Source: Pseudonocardia xinjiangensis
Lineage (GTDB): Bacteria > Actinomycetota > Actinomycetes > Mycobacteriales > Pseudonocardiaceae
DNA: 44,400 bases
Direction: 5' to 3'
Assembly: GCF_012911925.1 (NCBI RefSeq)
Contig: NZ_JAAXKY010000051.1
Coordinates: 1 to 44,400 of the forward strand
Below the pieces are notes generated by a model. That model saw only the letters and a program-made list of their open reading frames with translations. It was not told where the DNA came from and searched no databases. A program made the position numbers and the translations under genes. This document shows, one piece after another, positions 28,123 to 36,341 of this stretch (the stretch's first letter is position 1; each line of letters opens with the position of its first letter).

Positions 28123-29000
28123 CGGGTACGGCCGGCCTCATCCGGTTCGGGAAGCGCGTACCGGCCCAGGACCGTGCGCTGGTGATGGCGATCGTCAACC
28201 GGACCCCCGACTCCTTCTACGACCGGGGCGCGACGTTCGCCGACGACGCCGCGATGCGGAAGGTCGACGCCGCGCTCGCCGAGGGCGCGGACATCATCGA
28301 CGTGGGAGGCGTGAAGGCCGGCCCGGGCCCCGAGGTGGACCTCGGCGAGGAGATCCGCCGCGTCGTCCCGTTCGTCGCGGCCGTCCGCGAGCAGTACCCG
28401 GACATCGTGATCAGCGTGGACACCTGGCGTGCCGAGGTCGGGAGGCTGGCCGTCGCCGAGGGAGCCGACCTGATCAACGACACGTGGGCGGGCGCCGACC
28501 CGGCGCTGGGCGAGGTGGCCGCGGCCACCGGCGTGGGCATCGTGTGCTCGCACACCGGTGGTGCGGTGCCGCGGAGCCGGCCGCACCGCGTGCGCTACAC
28601 CGACGTCGTGGCCGAGGTGCTGGCCGACGTGTGCGGCCAGGCGGAGCGGCTCGTGGGGCTCGGGGTGCCCCGGGAAGGCATCCTCGTCGACCCGACGCAC
28701 GACTTCGGCAAGAACACCTTCCACGGGCTCACCCTGCTGCGGCGCTGCAGCGAGCTGGTGGCCTCCGGCTGGCCGGTGCTGATGGCGCTCTCCAACAAGG
28801 ACTTCATCGGCGAGACGCTGGGCGTCGCGGAGGTGACCGACCGGCTCGAGGGCACCCTCGCCGCCACGGCGCTGGCCGCCGCCGCCGGTGCGCGGGTGTT
28901 CCGCGCCCACGAGGTGGCCGCCACCCGTCGAACCGTCGACATGGTGGCCGCGATTACGGGTACCCGGTCACCGTCCCGAACGGTTCGCGCACTGGCGTGA
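28119..29000 (+). CDS. folP2: FolP2-type dihydropteroate synthase paralogue
   Basis: 293 residues with the DHPS TIM-barrel order of motifs, but altered: AIVNRTPDSFYDRG (27-37; usual NVTPDSFSDGG), DVGGVKAGPG (61-70; usual GGESTRPG), SVDTWRAEV, LINDTWAG, DPTHDFGKNTFH and SNKDFIGE (usual SRKxFIG). The STRP loop and SRK motif, which bind p-aminobenzoate and pterin phosphate in real DHPS, are replaced. This matches mycobacterial FolP2 (Rv1207), for which DHPS activity was not found (from memory). So folate synthesis is unlikely; the true reaction is unknown. It is in an operon with two LOG genes and is followed by gpgS. Confidence 0.85.
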   Translation: MTGTAGLIRFGKRVPAQDRALVMAIVNRTPDSFYDRGATFADDAAMRKVDAALAEGADIIDVGGVKAGPGPEVDLGEEIRRVVPFVAAVREQYPDIVISVDTWRAEVGRLAVAEGADLINDTWAGADPALGEVAAATGVGIVCSHTGGAVPRSRPHRVRYTDVVAEVLADVCGQAERLVGLGVPREGILVDPTHDFGKNTFHGLTLLRRCSELVASGWPVLMALSNKDFIGETLGVAEVTDRLEGTLAATALAAAAGARVFRAHEVAATRRTVDMVAAITGTRSPSRTVRALA

Positions 29001-29161
29001 CGCGCCGCGTCACCGACACGGCCGGGCAGGTGACCACCACAGCCGTTGATCACCACTAGCCTCCCGGACCACCACCACCGACGATCGGAACGACGCGTCA
29101 CCGGCACCACCAGCATCAGTCGGCAACGAGGCCGCCCCCTTCGAGCGCGTAGGAGAGGCCC

Positions 29162-30091
29162 ATGGACCGCATCGCGGAGGACTGGTTCCGCCGTCGTACC
29201 TGGCAGGAACCGTGCTGGCACGTCGACGAGCTGGTGGCGGCGAAGGCCGGCCGTCGCGTGTCGGTCGTGCTGCCCGCCCTCGACGAGGAGGCCACGGTGG
29301 GGGCGATCGTCGCGGCGATCGTGCCGCTGACGCGCGGGGCGTCCCCGCTGGTGGACGAGCTGGTCGTGGCCGACTCCGGGTCCACCGACCGCACGGTCGA
29401 GGTCGCGGCGGCGGCCGGGGCCACGGTGGTGCTGCGCACCGACGTCCTCCCCGATCTCGCGCCCCTGCCGGGCAAGGGGGAGGTGCTGTGGCGCTCGCTC
29501 GCCGCCACCACCGGTGACGTCATCTGCTACCTCGACTCCGACCTGATCGACTTCGACGCCGGTTTCGTACCGGCGCTGCTCGGCCCGCTGCTCACCGAGC
29601 CGGGCGTCGAGCTGGTCAAGGGCTTCTACCGGCGTCCGCTGCGGCTGGAGGCGATCGAGGCCGACAACGGTGGTGGCCGGGTCACCGAGCTACTGGTGCG
29701 GCCCTTGCTCGCCGCGCTGCGACCCGAGCTCGCCGCCGTGGTGCAACCCCTTGGAGGGGAGTACGCCGGCACCCGGGAGCTGCTGGAGTCGGTGCCCTTC
29801 GCGGCGGGGTACGGGGTCGAGATCGGGCTCCTGCTCGACACCTACGCCACGGCCGGGCTGGACGCGCTGGCACAGGTCAACCTCGGCGTGCGGAAGCACC
29901 GCAACCGCTCGCTGCTGCAGCTGGGGGTGATGGCGCGCCAGATACTCGCGGCGGCACTCACCCGATGCGGTGTTCCGGACACGGGGGCGCCCCTCACCCA
30001 GTTCCTGCAGGTCGACGGCGAATGGCTGCCCTCCTACACGAAGGTCGCGGTCGCCGAGCGACCCCCGATGCGTGAGGTCTTGGTGCGCTGA
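29162..30091 (+). CDS. gpgS: Glucosyl-3-phosphoglycerate synthase
   Basis: 309 residues, GT-A fold of family GT81, preceded by AGGAGAGG. Visible are VSVVLPALDEEATVG (UDP-binding strand), VADSGSTDRTVEVA, the metal-binding DSD in CYLDSDLIDF, LVKGFYRRPL, and QPLGGEYAGTRELLESVPFAAGYGVEIGLL (acceptor and catalytic region). It joins glucose to 3-phosphoglycerate, the first step to glucosylglycerate and, in mycobacteria, methylglucose lipopolysaccharides. The order folP2-gpgS is as in M. tuberculosis (Rv1207-Rv1208). Confidence 0.95.
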   Translation: MDRIAEDWFRRRTWQEPCWHVDELVAAKAGRRVSVVLPALDEEATVGAIVAAIVPLTRGASPLVDELVVADSGSTDRTVEVAAAAGATVVLRTDVLPDLAPLPGKGEVLWRSLAATTGDVICYLDSDLIDFDAGFVPALLGPLLTEPGVELVKGFYRRPLRLEAIEADNGGGRVTELLVRPLLAALRPELAAVVQPLGGEYAGTRELLESVPFAAGYGVEIGLLLDTYATAGLDALAQVNLGVRKHRNRSLLQLGVMARQILAAALTRCGVPDTGAPLTQFLQVDGEWLPSYTKVAVAERPPMREVLVR

Positions 30092-30118
30092 CCGGGGACC
30101 CGTGGTGGGATTGCCCAG

Positions 30119-30463
30119 GTGGGGACCGCGCTGATCTATCTGATAGTCGTCGCTGCGGTGGCCGCGGCACTGTTCGGGCTGGCCGCGGTCGTGTTCGGGC
30201 GCGGCGAGGAGCTGGCACCGCTGCCTCCCGGCACCACGCCGACACGACTGCCCGCAGGTGAGCTCGACGGCGAGGACGTCCGGGAGCTGAGGTTCCAGCA
30301 GGCGGTGCGCGGCTACCGGATGGACGAGGTCGACTGGGTGCTCGACCGGCTCGCCGACGAGCTCGACCGCTCCGGTGTGGAACGTGACGGACTGCTGGCC
30401 CGCGTCGCGGAGCTGGAGGCCGAGCTCGCGTCCGCCGGGATGCCGGCCGAGGGCGAACGGTGA
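30119..30463 (+). CDS. Small membrane protein with DivIVA-like domain (Rv1209-like)
   Basis: 114 residues from GTG 30119. One N-terminal transmembrane helix (ALIYLIVVAAVAAALFGLAAVVFG), then a short linker and a DivIVA-like motif (RFQQAVRGYRMDEVDWVLDRLADELDR) with a brief coiled coil to the end. Such DivIVA-domain proteins sit at the membrane of actinobacteria and may link to polar growth or cell-wall synthesis. The place after gpgS matches Rv1209 (about 122 residues). It overlaps the next gene by 4 bp. Confidence 0.85.
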   Translation: MGTALIYLIVVAAVAAALFGLAAVVFGRGEELAPLPPGTTPTRLPAGELDGEDVRELRFQQAVRGYRMDEVDWVLDRLADELDRSGVERDGLLARVAELEAELASAGMPAEGER

Positions 30464-30954
30464 GCGAGCCTCCGGGCTCCCGGGTCGAGCTGACGATCCC
30501 GGTCGACGTCGGGGCGCCCGCCGAGGCCGTCTGGCGGATGGTCACGGACTGGGAGGGCCAGGGCGAGTGGATGCTCGGCACCCGGGTCGAGGTCATGAGC
30601 GCGGGCGACGGGCGTGAGCTGGGCGCCCGGCTGCGCGCCGTGACGGGTGCCGGGCCGGTCGCGTTCGCCGACACGATGGAGATCGTGGAGTGGACGGTGC
30701 CCGCGCAGGGCGGTTCCCGGCGGTGCGTCGTGCGGCACACCGGCAAGGTGGTGCGCGGCGACGGCGTGTTCGAGGTGGTCGAGCTGGCGCCCGGACGCGC
30801 GCGGTTCGTGTGGTCGGAGCTGCTGGACCTGCCGTTCGGTCCGGCCGGCCGGTTCGGCTGGGTGCTGGTGCGGCCCGCGTTCCGCGCCGGTGTCGCCCAC
30901 TCCCTGCGCCGGATGGCCAGGCTGTGCGAGTCGAGGTACGGCACCGGTGCCTGA
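30460..30954 (+). CDS. SRPBCC-family protein
   Basis: 164 residues, GTG start overlapping the previous stop by 4 bp. The pattern of an N-terminal strand (VELTIPVDVGAPAEAVWRMVTDWEGQGEWM), several strands with charged turns and a long C-terminal helix (RPAFRAGVAHSLRRMARLCESRYG) is that of START/SRPBCC lipid- or ligand-binding folds. No catalytic residues can be named and the ligand is unknown. It lies between the DivIVA-like gene and tag, overlapping both. Confidence 0.85.
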   Translation: MSEPPGSRVELTIPVDVGAPAEAVWRMVTDWEGQGEWMLGTRVEVMSAGDGRELGARLRAVTGAGPVAFADTMEIVEWTVPAQGGSRRCVVRHTGKVVRGDGVFEVVELAPGRARFVWSELLDLPFGPAGRFGWVLVRPAFRAGVAHSLRRMARLCESRYGTGA

Positions 30955-31513
30955 GCCCGACGGGCGGGAGCGGTGCGGTTGGGCAGGCACCGCCCCGGAG
31001 TACGTCGCCTATCACGACGACGAGTGGGGCTGTCCGCTCCACGGGATACCCGCGATGTTCGAGCGGTTGAGCCTGGAGGCCTTCCAGTCGGGGCTGTCCT
31101 GGCTGGTCATCCTGCGCAAACGGCCGGCGTTCCGCGCGGCGTTCGCGGGCTTCGACCCGGTCACGGTGGCCGGCTTCGGCGCTGCGGACGTGGAGCGGCT
31201 GCTGGCGGATGCTGCCATCGTGCGCAACCGGGCGAAGATCGAGGCCACCGTGAACAACGCGCGCCGCGTCCTGGAGCTGGACCGGCCCCTCGACGAGCTG
31301 CTGTGGTCGTTCGCGCCGGAGCCGGCCGCCCACCGGCGGCCTGCGACGCTCGCCGAGGTGCCTGCCACCAGCGTGGAGTCCGTGGCGATGGCCCGCGAGC
31401 TGAAACGCCGTGGGCTGCGCTTCGTGGGACCCACCACCTGCTACGCGCTGATGCAGGCCGCCGGGCTCGTGGACGATCACGTAGCGGGGTGTTGGCGTGC
31501 CTCGTCCCGGTGA
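30947..31513 (+). CDS. tag: DNA-3-methyladenine glycosylase I
   Basis: 188 residues from GTG 30947, overlapping the previous gene by 8 bp. Tag motifs: CGWAGTAPEYVAYHDDEWG (zinc Cys and His, and the DEEWG-type catalytic loop), LSLEAFQSGLSWLVILRKR, FVGPTTCYALMQAAGLVDDH and a final Cys five residues later in AGCW for the zinc snap. It removes 3-methyladenine from alkylated DNA. It corresponds to TagA (Rv1210) in position. The frame is open upstream inside the SRPBCC gene, but similarity begins at this start. Confidence 0.94.
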   Translation: MPEPDGRERCGWAGTAPEYVAYHDDEWGCPLHGIPAMFERLSLEAFQSGLSWLVILRKRPAFRAAFAGFDPVTVAGFGAADVERLLADAAIVRNRAKIEATVNNARRVLELDRPLDELLWSFAPEPAAHRRPATLAEVPATSVESVAMARELKRRGLRFVGPTTCYALMQAAGLVDDHVAGCWRASSR

Positions 31514-31656
31514 TGCCGCAGGGTCCATCCGGGAGAGTTGATCGCTCCGGTTACACCCCGGCCCGGTCGATGAGGAAAGATGTTCGCAGCATCCCCGCCG
31601 CGCGCTTCCCCCGGCGCAGCGGCGCACCCTGCAAACGACGACGGAGGGAGCAGGAG

Positions 31657-31824
31657 ATGGCGGCGATGAAGCCCCGGACCGGCGACGGTCCCCTGGAGGT
31701 GACCAAGGAGGGTCGGGGCATCGTGATGCGCGTCCCCCTCGAGGGCGGCGGCCGTCTGGTCGTCGAGATGTCGGCCGAGGAGGCCAGTGACCTCGGCGAC
31801 GCGCTGAAAGCCGCCTCTGGCTGA
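31657..31824 (+). CDS. DUF3117 small protein (Rv1211-like)
   Basis: 55 residues, start ATG 31657 with AGGAG immediately before it and GGAGGGAG a little upstream. The sequence MAAMKPRTGDGPLEVTKEG and the following RVPLEGGGRLVVEMSAEEA are almost invariant across actinobacteria (DUF3117). No function is known. Extreme conservation of so small a protein suggests an essential contact with a conserved partner (inference). It is followed by a hairpin and a convergent small gene. Confidence 0.93.
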   Translation: MAAMKPRTGDGPLEVTKEGRGIVMRVPLEGGGRLVVEMSAEEASDLGDALKAASG

Positions 31825-31868
31825 AACGAGTACGAGTCCCCGGCACCACGGGGCACCGCCCGGTTCCT

Positions 31869-31914
31869 GAACGGCACCGACGAACGGAACGCACCGTCCG
31901 CCGGTGCCGTTCGT
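31869..31914. terminator. Hairpin between convergent small genes
   Basis: Two foldings are possible. GAACGGCACCG (31869-31879) pairs exactly with 31902-31912. Alternatively ACGAACGG (31880-31887) pairs with 31907-31914 and CACCG with CGGTG around a TCCGC loop, leaving a 4-nt bulge. It lies between DUF3117 on the plus strand and a small minus-strand gene, so it may serve both. Confidence 0.5.
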
Positions 31915-31949
31915 CGTTCCTCGTTCGGGGGACGCCCGGACGGGTACGG

Positions 31950-32135
31950 CTAGCGGGTGCCTGTGGACCCGGCCGCGGGCGCGGCGACCGTGCCGGAACT
32001 CCCACCGGGAGTGACGAGCTGGATCGACAGCGTGCCGCACACGCAACGCCGGTAACGCACCCACCCCTGAGATGTCGAGTGGGTCGACAGCACCGTCGCC
32101 TCGTCGACGGGCCATCCGCAGCGCTCGCACCTCAT
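31950..32135 (-). CDS. Small zinc-ribbon-like hypothetical protein
   Basis: 61 residues from ATG 32135, preceded by GGAAGGGGG. It begins MRCERCGWPVDEATV and has a second pair CVCG around residue 35, so C-x2-C plus C-x-C could bind one zinc ion. The tail is Gly/Ala/Ser-rich and probably disordered. No known family was recognised. It is divergent from the CGNR regulator 76 bp away, which hints at shared control. Confidence 0.65.
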   Translation of the reverse strand: MRCERCGWPVDEATVLSTHSTSQGWVRYRRCVCGTLSIQLVTPGGSSGTVAAPAAGSTGTR

Positions 32136-32162
32136 GATCTGCGGCCCCCTTCCGGTAATAGG

Positions 32163-32168
32163 TATCCT
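32163..32168 (+). promoter_or_regulatory. -10 element before the leader ORF and CGNR gene
   Basis: TATCCT fits TANNNT and ends eight bases before ATG 32177, so it could produce a transcript starting at that leader ORF. It lies in the short AT-richer gap between two divergent genes. Confidence 0.4.
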
Positions 32169-32176
32169 TCGTTGGC

Positions 32177-32215
32177 ATGTTACACAGCGAACGGGCCGGA
32201 GTAATAGACCAATGA
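32177..32215 (+). CDS. Twelve-codon leader ORF overlapping the CGNR start
   Basis: ATG 32177 opens a frame encoding MLHSERAGVIDQ, whose TGA (32213-32215) overlaps the ATG of the CGNR gene (32212-32214). The second codon is TTA, a rare leucine codon in such high-GC DNA. The ribosome binding site of the main gene (GGAG 32198-32201) lies inside this ORF. The arrangement suits translational coupling. Its existence as a translated peptide is inference. Confidence 0.35.
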   Translation: MLHSERAGVIDQ

Positions 32216-32781
32216 ACTTCATCGGTTACCGCAGCGATGCGCTGGGCGCCGCCGTCGCGCTCGTCAACGAGGTGGGCGCGGGATCCGGCGGAGAGGCGCA
32301 GGCCGGGGACGAGCAGGCCGACCGGATGCGGTCGGTGCTCGTGGCGCACGGCTACCTCGCCGAGCAGGCGCCCGACTCGGTAGAACCCGCGCTGCGGGCG
32401 TGGGCGCGCCGGCTGCGCACCGTGTTCGACGTCACCGAGGTGGAGGAGGCGGCCGTGGCGGTCAACGCACTGCTCGCCGACGTCCGCGTCGAGCCGCACC
32501 TGTCCAATCACGACGGCCAGGCGTTCCACCTGCACTACACGCCGCCCGAGGCCGATGTGGTCGACCGGCTGCGCACCAGCACCGCGTTCGCGCTGGCGAT
32601 GCTGGTGTCGGAGTACGGCGTGGACCGACACGGGCGCTGCGCGGCCGAGGGATGCGCCCGGGTCTACGCCGACACCTCGCGCAACGCCGCCCGCCGCTAC
32701 TGCTCGTCGGCGTGCGCCAACCGCTCAGCGGTGGCCGCCCACCGGGCCAGGGCCCGGGCGTCGGGCTCCGGCGTGCGCTGA
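32212..32781 (+). CDS. CGNR zinc-finger (ABATE-domain) regulator
   Basis: 189 residues from ATG 32212. The N-terminal 140 residues fit the stress-induced ABATE region. The C-terminus has the CGNR-type finger: GRCAAEGCARVYADTSRNAARRYCSSACANRSAVAAHRAR, with Cys pairs C-x4-C and C-x3-C and the final ANR in place of GNR. These proteins are putative DNA-binding regulators, common in actinobacteria. It ends five bases before the convergent glgM gene. Confidence 0.88.
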   Translation: MNFIGYRSDALGAAVALVNEVGAGSGGEAQAGDEQADRMRSVLVAHGYLAEQAPDSVEPALRAWARRLRTVFDVTEVEEAAVAVNALLADVRVEPHLSNHDGQAFHLHYTPPEADVVDRLRTSTAFALAMLVSEYGVDRHGRCAAEGCARVYADTSRNAARRYCSSACANRSAVAAHRARARASGSGVR

Positions 32782-32786
32782 GGCGG

Positions 32787-33986
32787 TCAGCCCACGGCGC
32801 GGTAGATCTCCACGGTGCGCGCCGCCGCCTGCTCCCAGGCGAACTCCCGCTCGGCCCGCACCCGGCCGGCCGCCCCCATCGCGGCGGCCCGCTCCGGGTC
32901 CGCCAGCAGCGCGTTCACCGCAGCGGCCAGGCCCGCCCGGAACTCGTCGACGGCGTGCTCGTCGAAGTGCACCAGCAGCCCGGTCCCACCGTCGTCGACG
33001 ACCTCGGGGATGCCACCCACGTCCGAGGCCACCACGGCGGTGCCGCAGGCCATCGCCTCGAGGTTGACGATACCGAGCGGCTCGTAGACCGACGGGCAGA
33101 CGAACACCGTGGCCGCCGACAGCAACTGCCGCACCTCCGTGGTCGGGAGCATCCGGCGGACCCACACCACCCCAGGACGCGATGCGCTGAGCTCGGCGAC
33201 GGCCTTCTCGGTCTCCTCGGCGATCTCCGGGGTGTCGGGTGCCCCGGCGCACAGCACGATCTGGGCCTCGTGGTCGATCTCGTGCGCCGCGGCCACGAGG
33301 TGCGCGAGCCCCTTCTGCCGGGTGATGCGCCCGACGAACACCACGCTCGGCCGGTCCGGGTCGACACCTGCGGCGCGGACCGCGTCACGGGCCGGGTCGG
33401 GGTGGTAGAAGGCGGTGTCGATGCCGTTGTAGACCACGTGCACGCGAGCGGGGTCCAGTGCCGGGTAGCAGTCGAGGACGTCGCGTCGCATCCCCTCGCT
33501 CACCGCGATCACCGCGTCGGCGTCCTCGTAGGACGTGCGTTCCACCCACGACGAGAGCCGGTACCCGCCGCCGAGCTGCTCGGCCTTCCACGGCCTGCGC
33601 GGCTCGAGGGAGTGGGCGGTGACCACGTGCGGCACGCCGTGCAGGATCTTGGCCAGGTGCCCGGCCATGTTGGCGTACCAGGTGTGGGAGTGGACCAGGT
33701 CGACGGCGGGCGGCCCGGCCAGCGCCGCGACCATCGACAGGTCGACGCCGAGGGTCTGCAGTGCCGGGTTCGCACCGGCCAGCCCGGTGGGTGGGACGTG
33801 CGCGTGCGTGTGGGGCTGCTCGGGGCGCGGCTCGCCGAAGCAGTGCACGTCCACGTCGATCAGCGCACGCAGCGCGGGCACGAGATGGTCGACGTGTACG
33901 CCGGCACCGCCGTAGACGTCCGGGGGGTACTCGCGGGTGAGCAGACCGATGCGCACATCGGGACGGTAGGGCATTGCGGGCCGCAT
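32787..33986 (-). CDS. glgM: GlgM, GT4 glycosyltransferase of glucan synthesis
   Basis: 399 residues, GT-B fold of family GT4. Motifs: TREYPPDVYGGAGVHV (glycine loop at the N-terminus), VHSHTWYANMAGHL, HSLEPRRPWKAEQLGGGYRLSSWVERTSYEDADAVIAVS, FVGRITRQKGLAHLV and the EX7E region PSVYEPLGIVNLEAMACGTAVVASDVGGIPE. In mycobacteria the orthologue (Rv1212c) uses ADP-glucose and glucose-1-phosphate to make maltose-1-phosphate for glycogen and capsular glucan. It is divergent from glgC, which makes ADP-glucose. A second ATG at 33974 is an alternative start. Confidence 0.92.
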   Translation of the reverse strand: MRPAMPYRPDVRIGLLTREYPPDVYGGAGVHVDHLVPALRALIDVDVHCFGEPRPEQPHTHAHVPPTGLAGANPALQTLGVDLSMVAALAGPPAVDLVHSHTWYANMAGHLAKILHGVPHVVTAHSLEPRRPWKAEQLGGGYRLSSWVERTSYEDADAVIAVSEGMRRDVLDCYPALDPARVHVVYNGIDTAFYHPDPARDAVRAAGVDPDRPSVVFVGRITRQKGLAHLVAAAHEIDHEAQIVLCAGAPDTPEIAEETEKAVAELSASRPGVVWVRRMLPTTEVRQLLSAATVFVCPSVYEPLGIVNLEAMACGTAVVASDVGGIPEVVDDGGTGLLVHFDEHAVDEFRAGLAAAVNALLADPERAAAMGAAGRVRAEREFAWEQAAARTVEIYRAVG

Positions 33987-34144
33987 GGCATTGACCAGGA
34001 GTGTGGCGGGTACATCGGAGGCATGATGTTCGCCGGTTCGACTCTTGCCAACGGTGGCCCGCCACGGTGTGAGAGCACTAGTGTCGGCGGCGTGACGATG
34101 CTGCCGGCACGCCAGGGCCCCGTGCCCACCGACGGAGCGCCGGA

Positions 34145-35395
34145 ATGACCGCGGCCCGTCTGTCGCCCGCCTCGCCCCGAGCGATGGCCGCCAACGTGCT
34201 CGGCATCGTGCTCGCGGGTGGCGAGGGGAAGCGGCTCTGGCCGCTCACCGCCGACCGGGCCAAGCCCGCCGTGCCGTTCGGCGGCCACTACCGGTTGATC
34301 GACTTCGTGCTGTCGAACCTGGTCAACTCCGGGATGCACCGGATCTGCGTGCTCACGCAGTACAAGTCGCACTCGCTCGACCGCCACATCTCCACCACGT
34401 GGCGGCTCTCCAGCGTGCTAGGGCAGTACATCACCACCGTGCCGGCGCAGCAGCGGCTCGGCAGGCGCTGGTACACCGGGAGCGCCGACGCCATCTTCCA
34501 GAGCCTCAACCTCGTCTACGACGAGCGGCCGGACTACATCGCGGTCTTCGGCGCCGACCACGTCTACCGGATGGACCCCGGCCAGATGCTGGCCCGGCAC
34601 ATCGAGAGCGGCGCGGGCGTCACCGTCGCCGGCATCCGGGTGCCCCGGGCCGAGGCGAAGGCGTTCGGCGTGATCAACTCCGACCCCGGGGGCCGGATCA
34701 CCGAGTTCCTCGAGAAGCCGTCCGACCCGCCGTCGGTGCCCGACGACCCGGACGTCACCTTCGCGTCGATGGGCAACTACATCTTCACCACCGAGGTGCT
34801 GCTCGACGCGCTGCGCGTCGATGCCGAGGACGGCGACTCCGACCACGACATGGGCGGCGACATCATCCCGAGGCTGGTGAGCCAGGGTGACGCCGCGGTG
34901 TACGACTTCGCCGACAACGTCGTGCCCGGCGCCACCGACCGCGACTCCGGCTACTGGCGCGACGTCGGCACCGTCGATGCGTACTACGAGGCGCACACCG
35001 ACCTCGTCTCGGTGCACCCGATCTTCAACCTCTACAACGATCGCTGGCCCATCCGCACCGCCATGGCGCCCCTGCCGCCCGCCAAGTTCGTGGAGGGTGG
35101 CATCGCGCAGGACTCGATCGTCGGCGCCGGCACGATCATCTCCGGCGCCATCGTCCGCCGCTCGGTGATCAGCCCGAACGTCCGCATCGAGGCCGGCGCG
35201 GAGGTGTCGGACTCCGTGGTGCTGCCCGGCGTCCGCGTCGGGCGCGGGGCCGTGGTGCGGGGCGCGATCCTCGACAAGAACGTGGTGATCCCGGACGGGG
35301 CGCTCGTCGGCGTGGACCTCAGCCTGGACCGCGCCCGCTACACGGTCAGCCAGGGTGGCGTCGTCGTGCTGGGCAAGGGCGCCACCGCGCTCTGA
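34145..35395 (+). CDS. glgC: Glucose-1-phosphate adenylyltransferase
   Basis: 416 residues. The N-terminal nucleotidyltransferase domain has [39 protein letters not shown] (pyrophosphorylase signature), the GSADAIF substrate loop, [10 protein letters not shown] and EFLEKP. The C-terminal left-handed beta-helix ([30 protein letters not shown]) is the regulatory domain. It makes ADP-glucose for glycogen, the donor used by the divergent glgM product. The 158-bp intergenic region is presumably a shared control region. The length is normal. Confidence 0.96.
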   Translation: MTAARLSPASPRAMAANVLGIVLAGGEGKRLWPLTADRAKPAVPFGGHYRLIDFVLSNLVNSGMHRICVLTQYKSHSLDRHISTTWRLSSVLGQYITTVPAQQRLGRRWYTGSADAIFQSLNLVYDERPDYIAVFGADHVYRMDPGQMLARHIESGAGVTVAGIRVPRAEAKAFGVINSDPGGRITEFLEKPSDPPSVPDDPDVTFASMGNYIFTTEVLLDALRVDAEDGDSDHDMGGDIIPRLVSQGDAAVYDFADNVVPGATDRDSGYWRDVGTVDAYYEAHTDLVSVHPIFNLYNDRWPIRTAMAPLPPAKFVEGGIAQDSIVGAGTIISGAIVRRSVISPNVRIEAGAEVSDSVVLPGVRVGRGAVVRGAILDKNVVIPDGALVGVDLSLDRARYTVSQGGVVVLGKGATAL

Positions 35396-35450
35396 GCGCT
35401 GCTGCGCCCACCGGCGCCACCGGGTCACGGGGACCGGGGCGCACGGGCCC

Positions 35451-36101
35451 TCAGGCCGTCTTGACCGCCGCGAGCAGGCCGCCACCCAGGGGCAGCAGCA
35501 CGGGCGCCAGCCGGTCGTCGTCGCGGACCTGACGGGCCACCTCGCGCAGGGCCACGGTGCCGGGGTCGGTGACGTCCGGGTCGAGGACGCCGGGCGAGAG
35601 CACCCCGTGCAGCGCGATGATGCCGCCACCGCGCAGCAGCCGGACGGCCTCGTCGAGGTAGCGCGGGTAGTCGGCGGGGCCCGCGTCGACGAACACCAGG
35701 TCGTAGCCACCGTCGGTGAGCCGGGGCAGCACCTCGAGCCCGAGCCCGTTGATCAGCCGGAGCCGGGACGGCCCGTACCCGGCGGCGGTGAACGACTGCC
35801 GTGCGGCGCGCTGGTTCTCCGGGTCGATGTCGATCGAGGTGAGCACTCCGTCGCCGGCCATCCCGCGCAGCAGCCACAGCCCGCTGACGCCCATCCCGGT
35901 GCCGACCTCGACCACCGCCCTCGCGGCGGTGCCGGCCGCGAGGAAGCGGAGCCCGGCTCCCGCTCCGGGGCCTACCGGAGCGTTGCCACGCCGCGCCGCA
36001 GAGGCTCTCGCCGCGAGGAGTACGTCGTCCTCGGGGAGGTAACCTTCGACGTGGTCGCGCAACGCCCACGGGTCGGGAGCGCTGTCCGGGCGGCCGGTCA
36101 T
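35451..36101 (-). CDS. SAM-dependent O-methyltransferase (Rv1220c-like)
   Basis: 216 residues from ATG 36101. Class I methyltransferase of the catechol O-methyltransferase-like family 3: motif I VVEVGTGMGVSGLWLLR, acidic residue in LTSIDIDPEN, motif II YDLVFVDAGPADYPRYLDEAVRLLRGGG. The substrate is unknown. Its place just before sigE and divergent from it is the same as Rv1220c in M. tuberculosis. The transcript appears leaderless. Confidence 0.9.
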   Translation of the reverse strand: MTGRPDSAPDPWALRDHVEGYLPEDDVLLAARASAARRGNAPVGPGAGAGLRFLAAGTAARAVVEVGTGMGVSGLWLLRGMAGDGVLTSIDIDPENQRAARQSFTAAGYGPSRLRLINGLGLEVLPRLTDGGYDLVFVDAGPADYPRYLDEAVRLLRGGGIIALHGVLSPGVLDPDVTDPGTVALREVARQVRDDDRLAPVLLPLGGGLLAAVKTA

Positions 36102-36108
36102 GGTCAAA

Positions 36109-36114
36109 AGGCTA
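36109..36114 (-). promoter_or_regulatory. -10 element for leaderless O-methyltransferase mRNA
   Basis: On the minus strand TAGCCT is followed by seven bases (TTTGACC) and ATG 36101. The spacing puts the transcript start on the start codon. Confidence 0.5.
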
Positions 36115-36278
36115 CTGTGCTGGCTCTTTTCCGCGCTGCGGGCCCGTCGGTCGGGTCGTCGGCCCCGGAGGGCCGGTTGGTTTCACAGGTTTCTCTCAGT
36201 CGCCTCTCACACCACGTTCACGGCCATCAGGCACGGTAGGTTGCATCGGTCGGGGTCGTCGACCGCTGAAGGGCCGGG

Positions 36279-36304
36279 GGAACGTCTATCCCCGGTGCTT
36301 CGTT
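36279..36304 (+). promoter_or_regulatory. ECF/SigE-type promoter upstream of sigE
   Basis: GGAAC (36279-36283), a 17-bp spacer, then CGTT (36301-36304) closely fits the promoter used by SigE-type ECF sigma factors. It lies 38 bp before the sigE ATG and suggests that sigE activates its own transcription. A possible housekeeping -10 (TAGGTT) is at 36237-36242. Confidence 0.65.
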
Positions 36305-36341
36305 GGTCGGAGGCACGCCCGCCGCAGGAGGTTGACCCACC

